Assembly: GCF_029873635.1 (NCBI RefSeq)
Contig: NC_080418.1
Location: 13,061,562 to 13,125,561 of the forward strand
DNA length: 64,000 nucleotides
DNA from: Malania oleifera
Lineage: Eukaryota; Streptophyta; Magnoliopsida; Santalales; Ximeniaceae
Reading direction: 5' to 3'
Made by a program: the position numbers and the translations under genes. The notes under the pieces were generated by a model, which worked only from the letters and a program-made list of their open reading frames with translations, did no database searches and was not told the DNA's origin. Numbering within the stretch: the first letter of the stretch is position 1; the number at the start of each line of letters is the position of its first letter. Shown in pieces: positions 12,117 through 22,222 of the stretch.

Positions 12117-13230
12117 ACTTGTATGAGAAAATAGGGCTTAGGAAATTTCAGAGAGTTTCTTGCTAATCAAATTGCTAATTGCTTGCTAATCCAAGCATAT
12201 AAACCCCTATACATAGAGAAGGTTAAAATTATAACCATTGGGGATACACATGGTATTATTAAATTTGTTTTAAAACTGTTTAGGAAAATTAACCCTATTT
12301 AACTTAAAATAACCACGGTAAAAATTAGGACAACCCGAGAGTTTCAGGCGCCTAACCCTTGGTTCGGTTGCTCAAACAGACACAACATGAAAAGTGATTT
12401 TTTCAAGGTCCGGGTCCCTAAATAAGGGTTTTGTTTGCTGAGCGAAGGCGATTTTCCAAAAGACCACGGTTCGGTCATCCGGTATCAAGTTCGGTTTATC
12501 GAACATGAACATTCGATAGCTCGAGGCTGTTTTGAACGTGAGAGTTTGGACTGCCGAGTTGGTGGAAAAAGTAAAAATGGACGTTCGGTTAACCTTGGAC
12601 GGTGGCGCCCTTTTTCGGTTTGGTCACCCGAAGCCCTTGTGATTTAGCCCTTTAAGTCCTAATTTAATTCAGTTGATTCTCCAAATATTATATATAATCT
12701 TGGGGACAATTTTGGGTGTAAGTGCAAGGACCTAGGGTCTTTTCTAAGGTCAAGGCTCTTTGAATAAGCCTAAAAAACCTGGCGTCGGTTGACCGAAAAG
12801 GTCTTTCGATTTCCAAGTGATGTGTAGGGACCTAGAGTCGTTCTAAGGCCTTTGAGCTTATTAATTCCTACACACATGATATGCAATAATTATTACAGAC
12901 ATTTCCTATATTACTATTACAGACCCGAAATGAACATAATATAAAATTACAACAAGTGAATCGGTTGGGTCATCTTTTGCTTCAAGATAACATGTGCCAT
13001 CATACGATCTTACTAAAATGAACTTGCACACAAACTTGATAGACATTAAATACCGGAGTATTTGTCATAATCAAAACCAGGTATAACCCATAAGGTCAAC
13101 AGAATAAAACTCAAATATTATAAATTTAGCGCAATGTTAAAATATTGAACATAATTAGACATTTAATTAAAATTAAAATCTTTAATATACGATTTTAAAC
13201 GCCTAATTACACAATTTTGACGCGTAATCA

Positions 13231-13243
13231 CACCCTCCCAACT
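13231..13243 (-). other. Polypurine tract of element A
   Basis: The minus strand reads AGTTGGGAGGGTG directly before the 3' LTR start TGATTACGCG. This is the expected plus-strand priming site and fixes the LTR boundary. Confidence 0.75.
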
Positions 13244-13891
13244 AAAGTTTTGCTAATTCCTAGAAAATAAAAAAAAAACTAAGAAAACTACCAAATCCTA
13301 TCTACCTCCTCTTTCGCGGGAAACATTATTGCATTTACCAAATGCAACAAGACTTTAAACTCCTAGGTCGATCCTAGTGGATAAGTTGTAGTCTCATGAG
13401 GGTTTCCAGGGTGACACCCAAAAACACCAATTCCAATGAATGTACATGCAACACGAATATACCATTTCATATACATGAATATCACCAGATTACACACAAG
13501 CTCATACACAATTCATGCAATTTCGAAGCAAGTCATTCATACAAGTTTCATCATTATATAGCCATTGAGAACAGTATACTCACATAAAGTTAACCAGCAA
13601 TACAATTCAGAGTTAATGTTGTTATATAAATTCGAGTATAAAATACGAAATCTCAAGGTATGTGTAATGTGTATGACTCGTTACACTCAGAATATCCATG
13701 GACACCTACAGAACGGTCGTTTTGACTCGACCTCACTAGTATACCCTCAAAAATACTCAAAAAGGATGGGTTCACTCGTCATATGTGGGGAGGAGTGTCA
13801 TGATCAAACATCCCACATATTGTAAGGAACAAATGCTAAATGTATGGAGTGGACTAATCTGAAAAGGAACCAACCTATTTTTTAGGAGTTG
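13244..13891 (-). other. Element A internal DNA between polypurine tract and LTR E
   Basis: Non-coding internal sequence of A. No retroviral domain can be read in any frame, and the short frames here lack recognisable motifs. It is the 3' untranslated part of a gag-only element. Confidence 0.5.
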
Positions 13892-14028
13892 TGTAACGAC
13901 CCATAAAATATTGATATTCAAATATTAAATAAAAAGGAAAAATGGAAACAAAAACAGAAGGAGGAAGTAGGCTTGATCGACGACATCGCATTTTGAAGAT
14001 AATAATAATTTCAAGAGATTGCCAGAAC

Positions 14029-14255
14029 TCGTCGACGAATACAAGCTTCGTCGATGAGTGCATAAGGAAACTCGTCAATGAATACAAGGCTTTGTCAACG
14101 AGTATATAAGGAAATTCGTCAACGAATTCAGGGCATCGTCGATGAGAAAATACCGAGAGGGGGTATGGAGCAGCCTGAATTTCATCGACGAATACAGGGA
14201 CTCGTTGACGAATTTAATGAAAGACTCGTCGATGAGGTGACGTGTCTCATTGACG
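14029..14255 (+). promoter_or_regulatory. Phased palindrome array upstream of TATA in LTR E
   Basis: Ten sites of the TCGTCGACGA type with cores near 14031, 14050, 14074, 14094, 14118, 14138, 14184, 14204, 14228 and 14249. Spacing alternates about 20 and 24 bp, with one 46-bp gap that contains ACCGAGAGGGG. GTGACGTGTC lies between the last two sites, and TATAAAT follows 17 bases later. This is the longest version (six plus four sites) in the window. Confidence 0.78.
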
Positions 14256-14811
14256 AATATGGCAGTATAAATGGAGGGAAACCGGGAAATTTTGTCATTT
14301 TCAGTGCCCTTCTCTCTCTCCTCTCTCTCTCTCTCTCTATGACTCTCTCTCATTTCTCTCTTCGTTTTTGGGCCTGTTTCTTGTCGGATCAAAGATCTGA
14401 GGCTACCACGACTCTCCTGGTGAAATTCTCTACAAGTTTGCCATAGCGAATCATCTAAGAAACAAAGTTGGATTTCATCCCAAATTCAGGGTAAGGCCTT
14501 TTAGCCTATTTTTGGCTTTATGGTAGTTATAAGAAATGATGTACATGATGAAATACTGATGTTTTGTTCTGGGGGATCGCGTTTTTAGGATGTTGGGCTA
14601 GGAACCCTACGGGTATAGAGTCAGAATTATATAGGGGCTTTTCAAAGTTAAGGTAAGGGAAATATGCTATGCTAGGAGTTTTCATAATGCTATTAGAAAT
14701 TTCATTGACACATGTTTATACTAGTTTATTATACAGTATTTACAAATTATGAGTTTAAATACTTGTGTGGCCTAAGTAGACTTTTATGTCACAATGAAAT
14801 TTATATAGATT

Positions 14812-14816
<5 letters not shown>

Positions 14817-14850
<34 letters not shown>
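14817..14850. repeat. (TA)n microsatellite
   Basis: TA run inside LTR E; a second run lies at 15022-15050. Confidence 0.95.
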
Positions 14851-14854
<4 letters not shown>

Positions 14855-15019
14855 CATACCATACTGAATGCATGAAAGTAGACAGCATATACAGTTTACA
14901 TAGTTTTTCCCAGTGAATGGAGTTATACAGAATATGCAGCTACAGATATATATTCACAAAAAATTATACAAAGAATTGTACATGCATTCACAGCTTTTAT
15001 ACGAATAGTTTCATGAAAC

Positions 15020-15056
<37 letters not shown>

Positions 15057-16217
15057 CATGTATACAGTATTATTCAGAATAGTATTTATATCACAGCTTT
15101 ATACAGAACAATAAATACAGAGTTTAGTATGTCATGTTTCCTATTACCATAACATACAGAGCATACAAACAGAGAATATAGACAGTGATATAGACAGATA
15201 TATATATATATATATAGAGGTAGCTTCAAGATGATACAGATACAGAATACAAAGTTTATAGTATTTACAGTACAGAAAGGTAGCATGATGGTAATTTTGG
15301 AAACATGGCGAAAATAGTAAATGAGTATATATGTATATATGTATATAGTATCAGATCCCTGTGGAAAGATTACAAACAAATACAGTACAAATATAAATTA
15401 TAGAGCATGGTATCGTTGCTATATACAGATAGAGTGCAACCACATATCTCAAATAGTGTGTGGGTACCATCTAACCGTGCTCGGAGAGGATGCAGCTCCC
15501 CAGTACGCTGGGTAGAGGGGGCCGGTTAGATGAGGTAGTAGCCAGTCCCGCGCCTAGGAGAGGATGTAGTTTAGCCGGACTGAGGTAGTGTAGAGTATAT
15601 TGACTTATCTGGAGGGCCGACCAGATAGAGTCCGACCTACGAGCCGCACAACCTTGTTATGAGGGGTCAAATCATGACGTACAGAGTCCCAAGGATAAAG
15701 CACAGTTATGTATATGTATACAGTATTACAGTATATGATGAGTATAGTATGATATTATCAGTATGAAAAGTAGAAAATACAGACGATACAGTATATTTTA
15801 AATTGAGAAAGATAGACATGCTTGAAAGATGTATTTTACAGATTGTTGCATTATAGTTCAGTTGCTATTTTTAAAAGTATTCTTAACTTAGCTGTCACAC
15901 ACTAGTAATAGCATATTTCAACTTACTGAGCATCGACTCGCCCCATTATTTTACCATTTTTCAGGTGAACTAACTAGGCAAGCAGATCAGGCTTGTGGAT
16001 AGAAAGTAGTTAGATCACCCTGATTATAGGGTGAGTTTTTGTCAGAGCTGTATATTTTTGAGTAGATGATACTGGAGGGCTATTTTTGTATGGATATGGT
16101 CTGTATATACTGGATTCTAATATTGTATAGTAAATATGTGATTGGTTGTATGTGTTATGTTTCCGCTACTTAGGTATGGATATATATATAAAATGGATAG
16201 AATTTAAGGTCGTTACA

Positions 16218-17333
16218 TGTCGGGTCCTTCCCCTTAACATCTTCTCACATACTCATCATATCCAACCAAAACCAACCTAGATCAACTTATTCACAAATCA
16301 GGCATGAATATTTTGGAGGCATAAAGTGGTTGAAATGTCTTCATAAGTGGAGAACATGTGTCATGCCCGTAACTTTTTGTTGTAGTTGTGTGGAGCGGGT
16401 ATTAATCTTTCACCACATTCTAGTGCATTTCTATTTTTCTTATTCTTTCTTCTGCTCATTCTTCAATTTCTGTATTTTTATGGTAAATTAAGACAATCAT
16501 TACACTTCTTTTGTTGTCTTTATACCTCCTATGGAAATTAAGCTCGAATAGGAGTCCATAAAATAAGTCTATTTCTAGGGGTGGCTCAACCTTCACATCT
16601 TGAGTAGGCTACAAAACCTAGGTTTCTATCTCCCCACTAGATGTCACCTTTAGGCTAACAAGTCAAAAGCTGAGACTAGTGTACAAAGAATATCCAGAAA
16701 AAAAAAAAAGAAGGGAAAGTTGAGTTTCATGAACTCTGAGTTGACGTCAAAAACTCGAAAGAACGATAAATGGCTCAATAGTACCTCACAAGGTGTCGAA
16801 GTCGCCACCGGCGTTCTCTTAGTGCTCACAAGGAACCCTAAGTGCTACAAGTCACATAAACGTGTATTTTTAGTCTCATGAGATATCATGTAAATACAAG
16901 AGTTTATATAGTCAGATTACATGAATGAACTACTAGTTAACCTATATAGAGTTACAATTCCTATATTAGCCATATAAAGAGAAAATACACATAAATAACC
17001 TACTATACAGCTTAAGTGTGTAACTCTTAGGTTATATGCAAATATGTAAAGGGTATAAGTCAGTGTTAATCATGACCTAATCATCCATATTCAAATTTTT
17101 TTTTCAATTTTTTTCAATGTATTTTCTCACCCCCCCCCCCCCCAAACTAAAGTGGAACATTGTTATCAGTGTGAAAGCATAGGGAAAATAGCAAAGATAT
17201 GCACGGGGGAAGTAGAGCGTATTTGGGTGGAGAAGTAAGGGAAAATAAAAACTAAAACTAAGGAAAAATGTGCCTGAAAATTAACTAAAAATAAAATAAG
17301 GTATAACAAAATGAAAAGAAAGGAAAGAAAACA
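16218..17333 (-). other. Element A internal DNA between LTR E and gag
   Basis: Untranslated internal sequence of A. It includes a C-run near 17130-17143 followed by a GGAACATTG stretch. I see no protease, RT, RNase H or integrase motif on either strand. Confidence 0.5.
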
Positions 17334-18868
17334 TCATAGTCTGTCTGGCGGAGACTCTAGAGGAATTTTATCTGGTGAGTGCAAGTCTATAAATTGAACC
17401 GACGAGTCTCCAAATTTGAGTCGCCACAATGAATCAGTCTTATTACCTGCACAAAAGTTAGCCTCAAAATCAATACGTTCTAAGGTACCAGACAAAATAT
17501 GTGTAAAGTGCCTTCCTTGTCTTAACAAGAAAGGATCTGTATTCGGTATATTTTCGAGGAAATTCACTTCTTTAAGAACCGATCTTTGAGGCAAAGTTGT
17601 TAGAGCAGTTACCTTTGGTTCTTTAGAAGTATCAACATTAAAATTTTTACATGATTCCTTGAAAATTAAACGTTCACCATTCTGCTCACCCTCTTTGTCG
17701 GGTGTACCCATCACCTTACCACTGCGGGGATTTGCTTCAGCATTGCACTCCTTGACATTTACTCTAGTAGGGAGTGATGGTTCCATGGCTATCAATCTTT
17801 GAGGGTAAGGTACCATAAGTTGGTACTCCTTACTGGTCTCAGTCTCCATGTTAACTAACTTCTTCAATTCTATTCTCGCTTCCTCTGATTTTTCTTAGAC
17901 CTCATTTATCTCAATTGTAACTTCAAATGTCGGGACAACTGTTGGTCAATCGATGAGTATCTTGGGTTGGGAAACTTCTTTTCCACTTCTCGAAGTAATA
18001 ATGGCCTCCACTTTCTCAAGAGAAACATTATGTATTTGTTGCTGTTGATGCTGATATTATTGAGGATTAGGCTGAGGTTCTATCAAAAATTCCTATTTTT
18101 CTAAGATATTCAATTGTGTGTTCATCTCATTAATGTTGTCCTACAATGCATTTGTGGTCTGAGTATTAATCTGCATAAACTACTGAAGAGCATCCTCAAG
18201 TGACTTCTCTGGTGGAACAAGTGCTACATTAGATCGAAATCCTGAAGGTACATAGCTCTGAGAGATATGTTGTGGTTGATACTGATGCTGAAAGGTAACC
18301 TAATGATATGACGGCTGATAAGGGGGTGGATAGGACTAGGCAGGTTGATTCCAAAGTTTCTCTATACTATTCTCCTTTTCCATCTCCATAGCTTCTACTC
18401 TTCTGATGAGTTTAGCCAGATATGCTTTAACACAAAAATCATCTCTCAGCTCATACCACTCTTCACCATGTATTGCTCTCAATGGTTGAGTTGCATTTGG
18501 TCTTCTGTCAATCCTAGTGTTCCACTATTGAGCATAGTCAACTAAATGATCTAGAAAATCCAATGCCTCATCAGGCTCCTTGTCGAAGAAATATCCTGAA
18601 CGCATAGTATGAACGAACTGTTTCAATTCAGGGGTCAACGTAGTGTAGAAATAGTTGACCAGGCACCATGATTCAAATCCATGGTGGGGACACATGTTAA
18701 CCAGATCTCTAAATCTCTCCCAGCTTGCATGAAATGTCTTATCAACTCCTTGCATGAATCGATTGATCCATTCCTACGAAAATTGAGTTCTCTGTAAGGG
18801 AAAAAATTTATGCAGAAATTCGTTTTGCATATCAGCTCAACTAGAGATAGAATTAGGCCAAAGAGAGT
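17334..18868 (-). pseudogene. gag: Athila/Tat-type gag, N-terminally deleted and with several stops
   Basis: One minus-strand frame reads as an Athila/Tat-type gag across the whole interval but is broken by scattered stops. The best block (about 18530-18760) has ASWERFRDLVNMCPHHG followed by FYTTLTPELKQ and a DEALDFLDHL segment, the usual retrotransposon gag core. Downstream comes a region like the TLRSGKE linker (TSRSGKEVSQP near 18000) and VPYPQRL, normally just before protease in this lineage. Here the frame instead continues for about 150 residues into a tail I do not recognise (ending SPPDRL, stop at 17334). Several stops are TAG where the family has Gln. The N-terminus is lost: at 18868 gag runs directly into LTR sequence. 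Gag would form the particle shell that packages element RNA; this copy cannot. Confidence 0.8.
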
Positions 18869-19765
18869 TAACCAATCCAAAATAAAATTCCAACAATAAA
18901 TTTTTACTAAAACCAATTAAAGAGAGAGTAAGAGAGAGAGAAGATTAAAGATTAAGCTTAAACACAAATTAATTCTAATTAAAAGTATTCAACAATAAAA
19001 ACACACTAATTAATTTAATCATGATAATGAGTTTAAAGCAAAATAAATCTCTTTACTAAAAATGCTCAAACAAAAATTAGATGAAAACAAGGTAGAAAGA
19101 GAGAGAGAGAGAGAGAGAGAGGTCGTGAGAGAGCTACCCTCCAAAGTTGATGTGCACGCCTCCTCTAGCCCTAGCCTACTGCTAAAGCTGCTGCCCCTAA
19201 AGAACTAAAGAAAAAAACTAAAGAACACCCTAGAATAAGCCTCTCCCCTTTTGACTTTTCAAAATCAAAACAAATAAAAAGGAACTCTCCATCCTTTTTA
19301 ATTCCAACAGTGCCCCAGCAAAAACCAACGCATGGGCCTAGCATGCAGCCCTCTCATGTGGCCACATCACTTAATGGGCCTTTATTTATTTATTTTTTCT
19401 TTTGTTAACACATGGTCGGTTTACTTTCAAACCCAATTTTTACCTTCCTACAGCCCGTAGCTCTCAAAATTCAAAACATGAAAATTGTAGAGCATTTTCT
19501 TGTCTTTCCACGGCATTTTGAATCATCTCGATTGGAGCTCGGATAAGAGAGTTATACCTAGATTACAAAGTGACGTCGACTTTAATGTCCATAAATTACC
19601 TTGCAATAATAAAATACCAAAAATTCATAAATTATTAAATAAAACCCAAATATTAAAAATTTAGTGCAATGTTAAAATATTGAACATAATTAGGCATTTA
19701 ATTAAAATTATAATCTTTAATACACGATTTTAAACGCTTAATTTCTCAATTTTGACGCGTAATCA
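18869..19765 (-). repeat. Truncated 5' LTR of element A
   Basis: 897 bases aligning to 5731-6569 plus 13102-13230. The outer end (TGATTACGCGTC at 19765) is intact and followed by the CCTAT duplicate. The inner end is missing: alignment with the 3' LTR begins at TTAACCAATCC and the remaining 500 bases are deleted. It preserves the site where B later inserted in the sister LTR. Confidence 0.85.
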
Positions 19766-19770
19766 CCTAT

Positions 19771-20054
19771 TCACGTATTCACATATGCATGCCAACATAC
19801 GTGCATACATACACATACAAATTCATAAATTCATGCATCCACACACCATGCATTCATGCATTCATCATTCATGTATACATGGATCAACATGCATCTTCCT
19901 CATGCATCATCATATATATCTACGTGCATGCATGCATTCCTCACACGCACACCTGAACACACACACACACTTGCACGCAAGCACACACACATCACATAGC
20001 ACACACTTATGCACAAGCCCCCTACCACCTTTGGGGGCTTTTATAAAGAGGGAA

Positions 20055-20109
<55 letters not shown>

Positions 20110-20312
20110 TAATTTTAAAAATTAAAAAACAAAAAAGGAGTGGTAGCAGAGCAGCTTCGCCACAGTTGCCAGTGCGGCCGGCAAAGGCGGCATAAGGGAG
20201 AGGATAAGGACACATAAGGCAAAAAGGTGTGGGGGGGGGGGGCATAGGAAAGTGATAAGGAGAGAGAGAGAAAGAGAACACCACAAAAAATAAGGTCATT
20301 AGTGACGGTTTG
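19771..20312. other. Right half of the CATA tract, (GA)n run and short GC-rich spacer
   Basis: CATA/CATG low complexity continues to about 19940, then CA/CACACG repeats, then a (GA)n run at 20057-20102, a GC-richer stretch near 20140-20190 and a G-run near 20230. No coding region is supported; frames here only translate repeats. Confidence 0.7.
20057..20102. repeat. (GA)n microsatellite
   Basis: About 23 GA units between the CATA tract and element F. Confidence 0.95.
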
Positions 20313-20544
20313 TGTAGAAACTAGAACCCAAAAAATAAAAGAAAATAAATTTAAAAGAGAGAAATAAAGGAAACAAAAGAAAAATGAAGAAATTCAGCTG
20401 GCAGGACCAAATTGTAGACAATTTTTGAGAGCAAATAAAAATCCTTGTCGATTTTGGGTCAACTGGGTGAGTCAACCACAAAATCGGCGACATTTTTGTG
20501 GGAACGAGGGAAACCAGTGCCGATTTTCTCCTAGGCTGCTCACC

Positions 20545-20766
20545 TATAAATAGAAGTGAGCTCATTTTTTTAAGGAATCTCAAATTTTTCACTTTTGAAG
20601 TTCTGCTAAGGTTTCGAGTATTTTTCACTAAAAGGCTCCTATGGGCTCTCTCTTACTCCCGGATCACTCTCCCTTCCCGGCTCATAGGATGTCGAGTTTC
20701 CACCGGTTCAAAAGCTAGGGTTTCAGTTTTTCCATCTGTTTTGGTTTCTTTTTCAGAATCAGGTAA
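20545..20766 (+). promoter_or_regulatory. LTR F promoter, leader and splice-donor-like site
   Basis: TATAAAT (20545-20551) is followed by a pyrimidine-rich leader that ends in TCAG|GTAAGG. The same unit recurs in the 3' LTR (TATAAAT at 36035, donor border 36255/36256). An acceptor-like TTATTTTCAG ends at 22662, just before the gag ATG. Splicing here would remove about 1.9 kb, including the primer-binding site, from a gag mRNA while unspliced RNA kept it. Use of these sites is inference. Confidence 0.5.
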
Positions 20767-21115
20767 GGGGATTACGTTAAGTCAACTTTTTAATGAATTT
20801 GAACCGTACGAAATGTTTTTGGAGTAAGTATATTTATGTTTTTAGTTGATATTTCAAAAACCAACTGTTCAAACGATCCTTTTTCAAACCTAGGATACAA
20901 GTTATTCTATTTTAAGTAAAAATGAATGGTAGGAAGTTTGGTTTATCTTCTAAACCGATGATGCTAAGTTTTTCTTGGTTGCCTACGGGCTATGTTTTAA
21001 AATACGGGAAATTGTGTGGCAGGTAAATGATATGTACGTAGTACTTTGTAATCGAAATGATGAATGTTTGTGAAATACTAGAACTATATGTGAAAATGTA
21101 GGGAGTTTTATATGT

Positions 21116-21230
21116 ATGATGGTCACGAGGGCCGAGCTATATGTATGATGGCTGCGAGGGTCAAGCTTTATATCATGGCCATGAGGGCCAAGTTATATAT
21201 ATGATGGTTGCAAAGGCCGAGTTTTATACT
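21116..21230 (+). repeat. Tandem short stem-loop array in LTR F
   Basis: Four imperfect units of about 29 bp carry GGTC-ACGAG-GGCC, GGCT-GCGAG-GGTC, GGCC-ATGAG-GGCC and GGTT-GCAAA-GGCC. Every unit can fold a 4-bp stem when G-U pairs are allowed. The 3' LTR has the equivalent array at 36636-36712. Confidence 0.65.
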
Positions 21231-22209
21231 ATGACAAGTTTTATATGAAATGAGTTGAAATATGGTTTTATATTAGTTAAATTGCATGATATGCTTTAGG
21301 AACCCTAAGGACCCTTATGTTTTGAGCACGGTATCGTTGCTAAACGTTCTTTATGTGGTCGTGTGCACCCACACTGTACTACAAGAGTGGTGTCAGTGGT
21401 TTCAGCCGATTAGCCTTAGTAGAGAGTGTACCTTCCGTAAAAGCTCGGACTTTTAGAATGTGGTAGAGCAATCAAAACCACGCAAGCAATTTGCGGATGC
21501 CTGCATAGTTGGAGTAAGACCTGGATGTATGTTTGACCTTGTCTGAGTTGATCACCCCAGGCTTTGTCCAGCCTTTAGGCCACACAACCCTGACCATGGT
21601 GGTTTATACATGGCATTTACGGATTGTCTTTTATGCATATCTGTAGATTTATGTAAATGATATTATGTAATTAATGAAATGTTTATATAAGGAATATTAA
21701 GCAAGTATTTCCAATTGTATGAGTACGTATAATGCAAAGTAGCTATTTTTGGTCAAATGAAGAATGAATGTTTTCTCTAAGCACTAAATGCATGCTGCCC
21801 ACATAGTAATATTAACTTGATCATCCTTGCTGAGAAGTGTTTCACCCCAATATACAAATCATCTTTTCAAAAATAACAGGTATCGTGCTTAGCAGGATCA
21901 GAGGGTGAAGGTTAGAATAGTTTCTTTTTGGGAAGATCTGTATGGTCTCAGGTGTATGTAAATTATGTTGTAAGTCATTAGTCTTGTATAATGGTTGAAT
22001 GGACCAAACTAGTTGTCCTTTTTGGGTCGGATTGTAATATGGATGTTTGGAAACCTTTATGTTTGAAAGGAACTTAGAACTCTGGTAATGTATGTTTGGA
22101 TAATGTTTCATTACTTTTGCTGCATTTATTATGATAAATATGGTATCAGGTACATAGACATCACTAAAGTAGCTGCCCGAGCCCATGTGGCGGGTCGGGG
22201 CGTTACAAG

Positions 22210-22222
22210 TGGTATTAGAGCC
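22210..22222 (+). other. Primer-binding site of element F
   Basis: TGGTATTAGAGCC lies two bases after the LTR end. It differs by one base from the plant initiator Met-tRNA site TGGTATCAGAGCC. Confidence 0.85.

Larger units (their letters stand above)
6570..13101 (-). mobile_element. Solo LTR B (copia-like), carrying solo LTRs C and D
   Basis: Termini TGTTGAC at 6570 and GGTCAACA at 13101 are flanked by perfect target duplications GAATA (6565-6569 and 13102-13106). Removing C and D leaves about 2.03 kb, homologous to LTR D in the opposite orientation: both have CCCAAGAGGGGGG or CCTAAGAGGGGGG near the 3' end and the same block with GTGCTAATTGACCTGGTT. The sister LTR of element A (19637-19641, AAATA) shows the unoccupied site. 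The region near 12340-12830 has a decayed array of CGGTTGACCGAA-like motifs, equivalent to D's promoter array. There is no internal coding region, so it is a solo LTR left by LTR-LTR recombination. Confidence 0.88.
5230..13230 (-). repeat. 3' LTR of element A, interrupted by solo LTR B
   Basis: The LTR runs from 13230 (start TGATTACGCGTC on the minus strand) down to 5230, about 1.46 kb without the insertion at 6570-13101. Bases 5731-6569 and 13102-13230 align with the truncated 5' LTR at 18869-19765, including a shared GA microsatellite and the ACGCGTAATCA terminus. The left 500 bases (5230-5730) have no partner because the 5' LTR lost that end. Confidence 0.85.
13892..16217 (+). mobile_element. 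LTR E, probable solo LTR of Tekay/Del type
   Basis: A 2.33-kb LTR with terminal inverted repeat TGTAACGACCC and GGTCGTTACA, lying in the internal region of element A. In order: a ten-site palindrome array (14029-14255), TATAAAT at 14266, leader, donor-like TTCAGG|GTAAGG near 14488 and AAG|GTAAGGGAAATATG near 14655, two TA runs, a block with CACGGT-type and GCCGCACAACC motifs (15475-15680), then CTTACTGAGCATCGACTC near 15925 and TTTTTCAGGTGAAC near 15958. The flanks AGTTG and TGTCG do not match, so no target duplication is visible; recombination or decay is possible. Confidence 0.8.
5230..19765 (-). mobile_element. Element A: gag-only Athila/Tat-like LTR retrotransposon with nested insertions
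   Basis: Both outer ends are LTR termini: minus-strand TGATTACGCGTC at 19765 and CGAGTGAGTCA at 5230. They are flanked by identical 5-bp target duplications CCTAT (5225-5229 and 19766-19770). A purine tract borders the 3' LTR at 13231. The only coding region is a decayed gag (17334-18868). Without later insertions only about 1.8 kb lies between gag and the polypurine tract, too little for protease, RT, RNase H and integrase, so the element is non-autonomous (TR-GAG or LARD style). A deletion joins gag directly to LTR sequence at 18868/18869, removing the primer-binding site and the N-terminus of gag. Later insertions are B (with C and D inside it) and E. Confidence 0.85.
20313..22207 (+). repeat. 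5' LTR of element F
   Basis: 1895 bp from TGTAGAAAC to GGGGCGTTACA, directly followed by the primer-binding site. U3 contains an inverted-repeat region around TTGTCGATTTTGGG and AATCGGCGAC; in the 3' copy this is CCGTCGACGATTTTTG. TATAAAT is at 20545. A perfect donor consensus CAG|GTAAGG has its exon/intron border at 20762/20763. A stem-loop repeat array is at 21116-21230. The conserved AGCACGGTATCGTTGCTA-type block is near 21325, GGCCACACAACCCTGACCATGG near 21580, and CTTGCTGAGAAGTGTTTCAC near 21827. Confidence 0.88.

Noticed and set aside
14078..14446. Open frames with repeated Val-Asp-Glu (LVDE, IVDE) over the palindrome arrays, here and near 44474, 47881, 54978 and 59486
   Set aside because: They come from GTCGACGA palindromes, which read VDE or similar on both strands. 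Spacings of 20, 24 or 25 bp are not multiples of three, so no reading frame is conserved between copies.
19752..20299. Two overlapping frames of 129-147 codons on opposite strands
   Set aside because: They cover CATA, CA and GA repeats, with no domain, and translate as Arg-Glu or Leu-Ser runs.
21116..21230. Regular short repeats as a CRISPR-like array
   Set aside because: Units are imperfect, spacers are not unique, the copies recur at the same place in other LTRs, and this is a plant genome.
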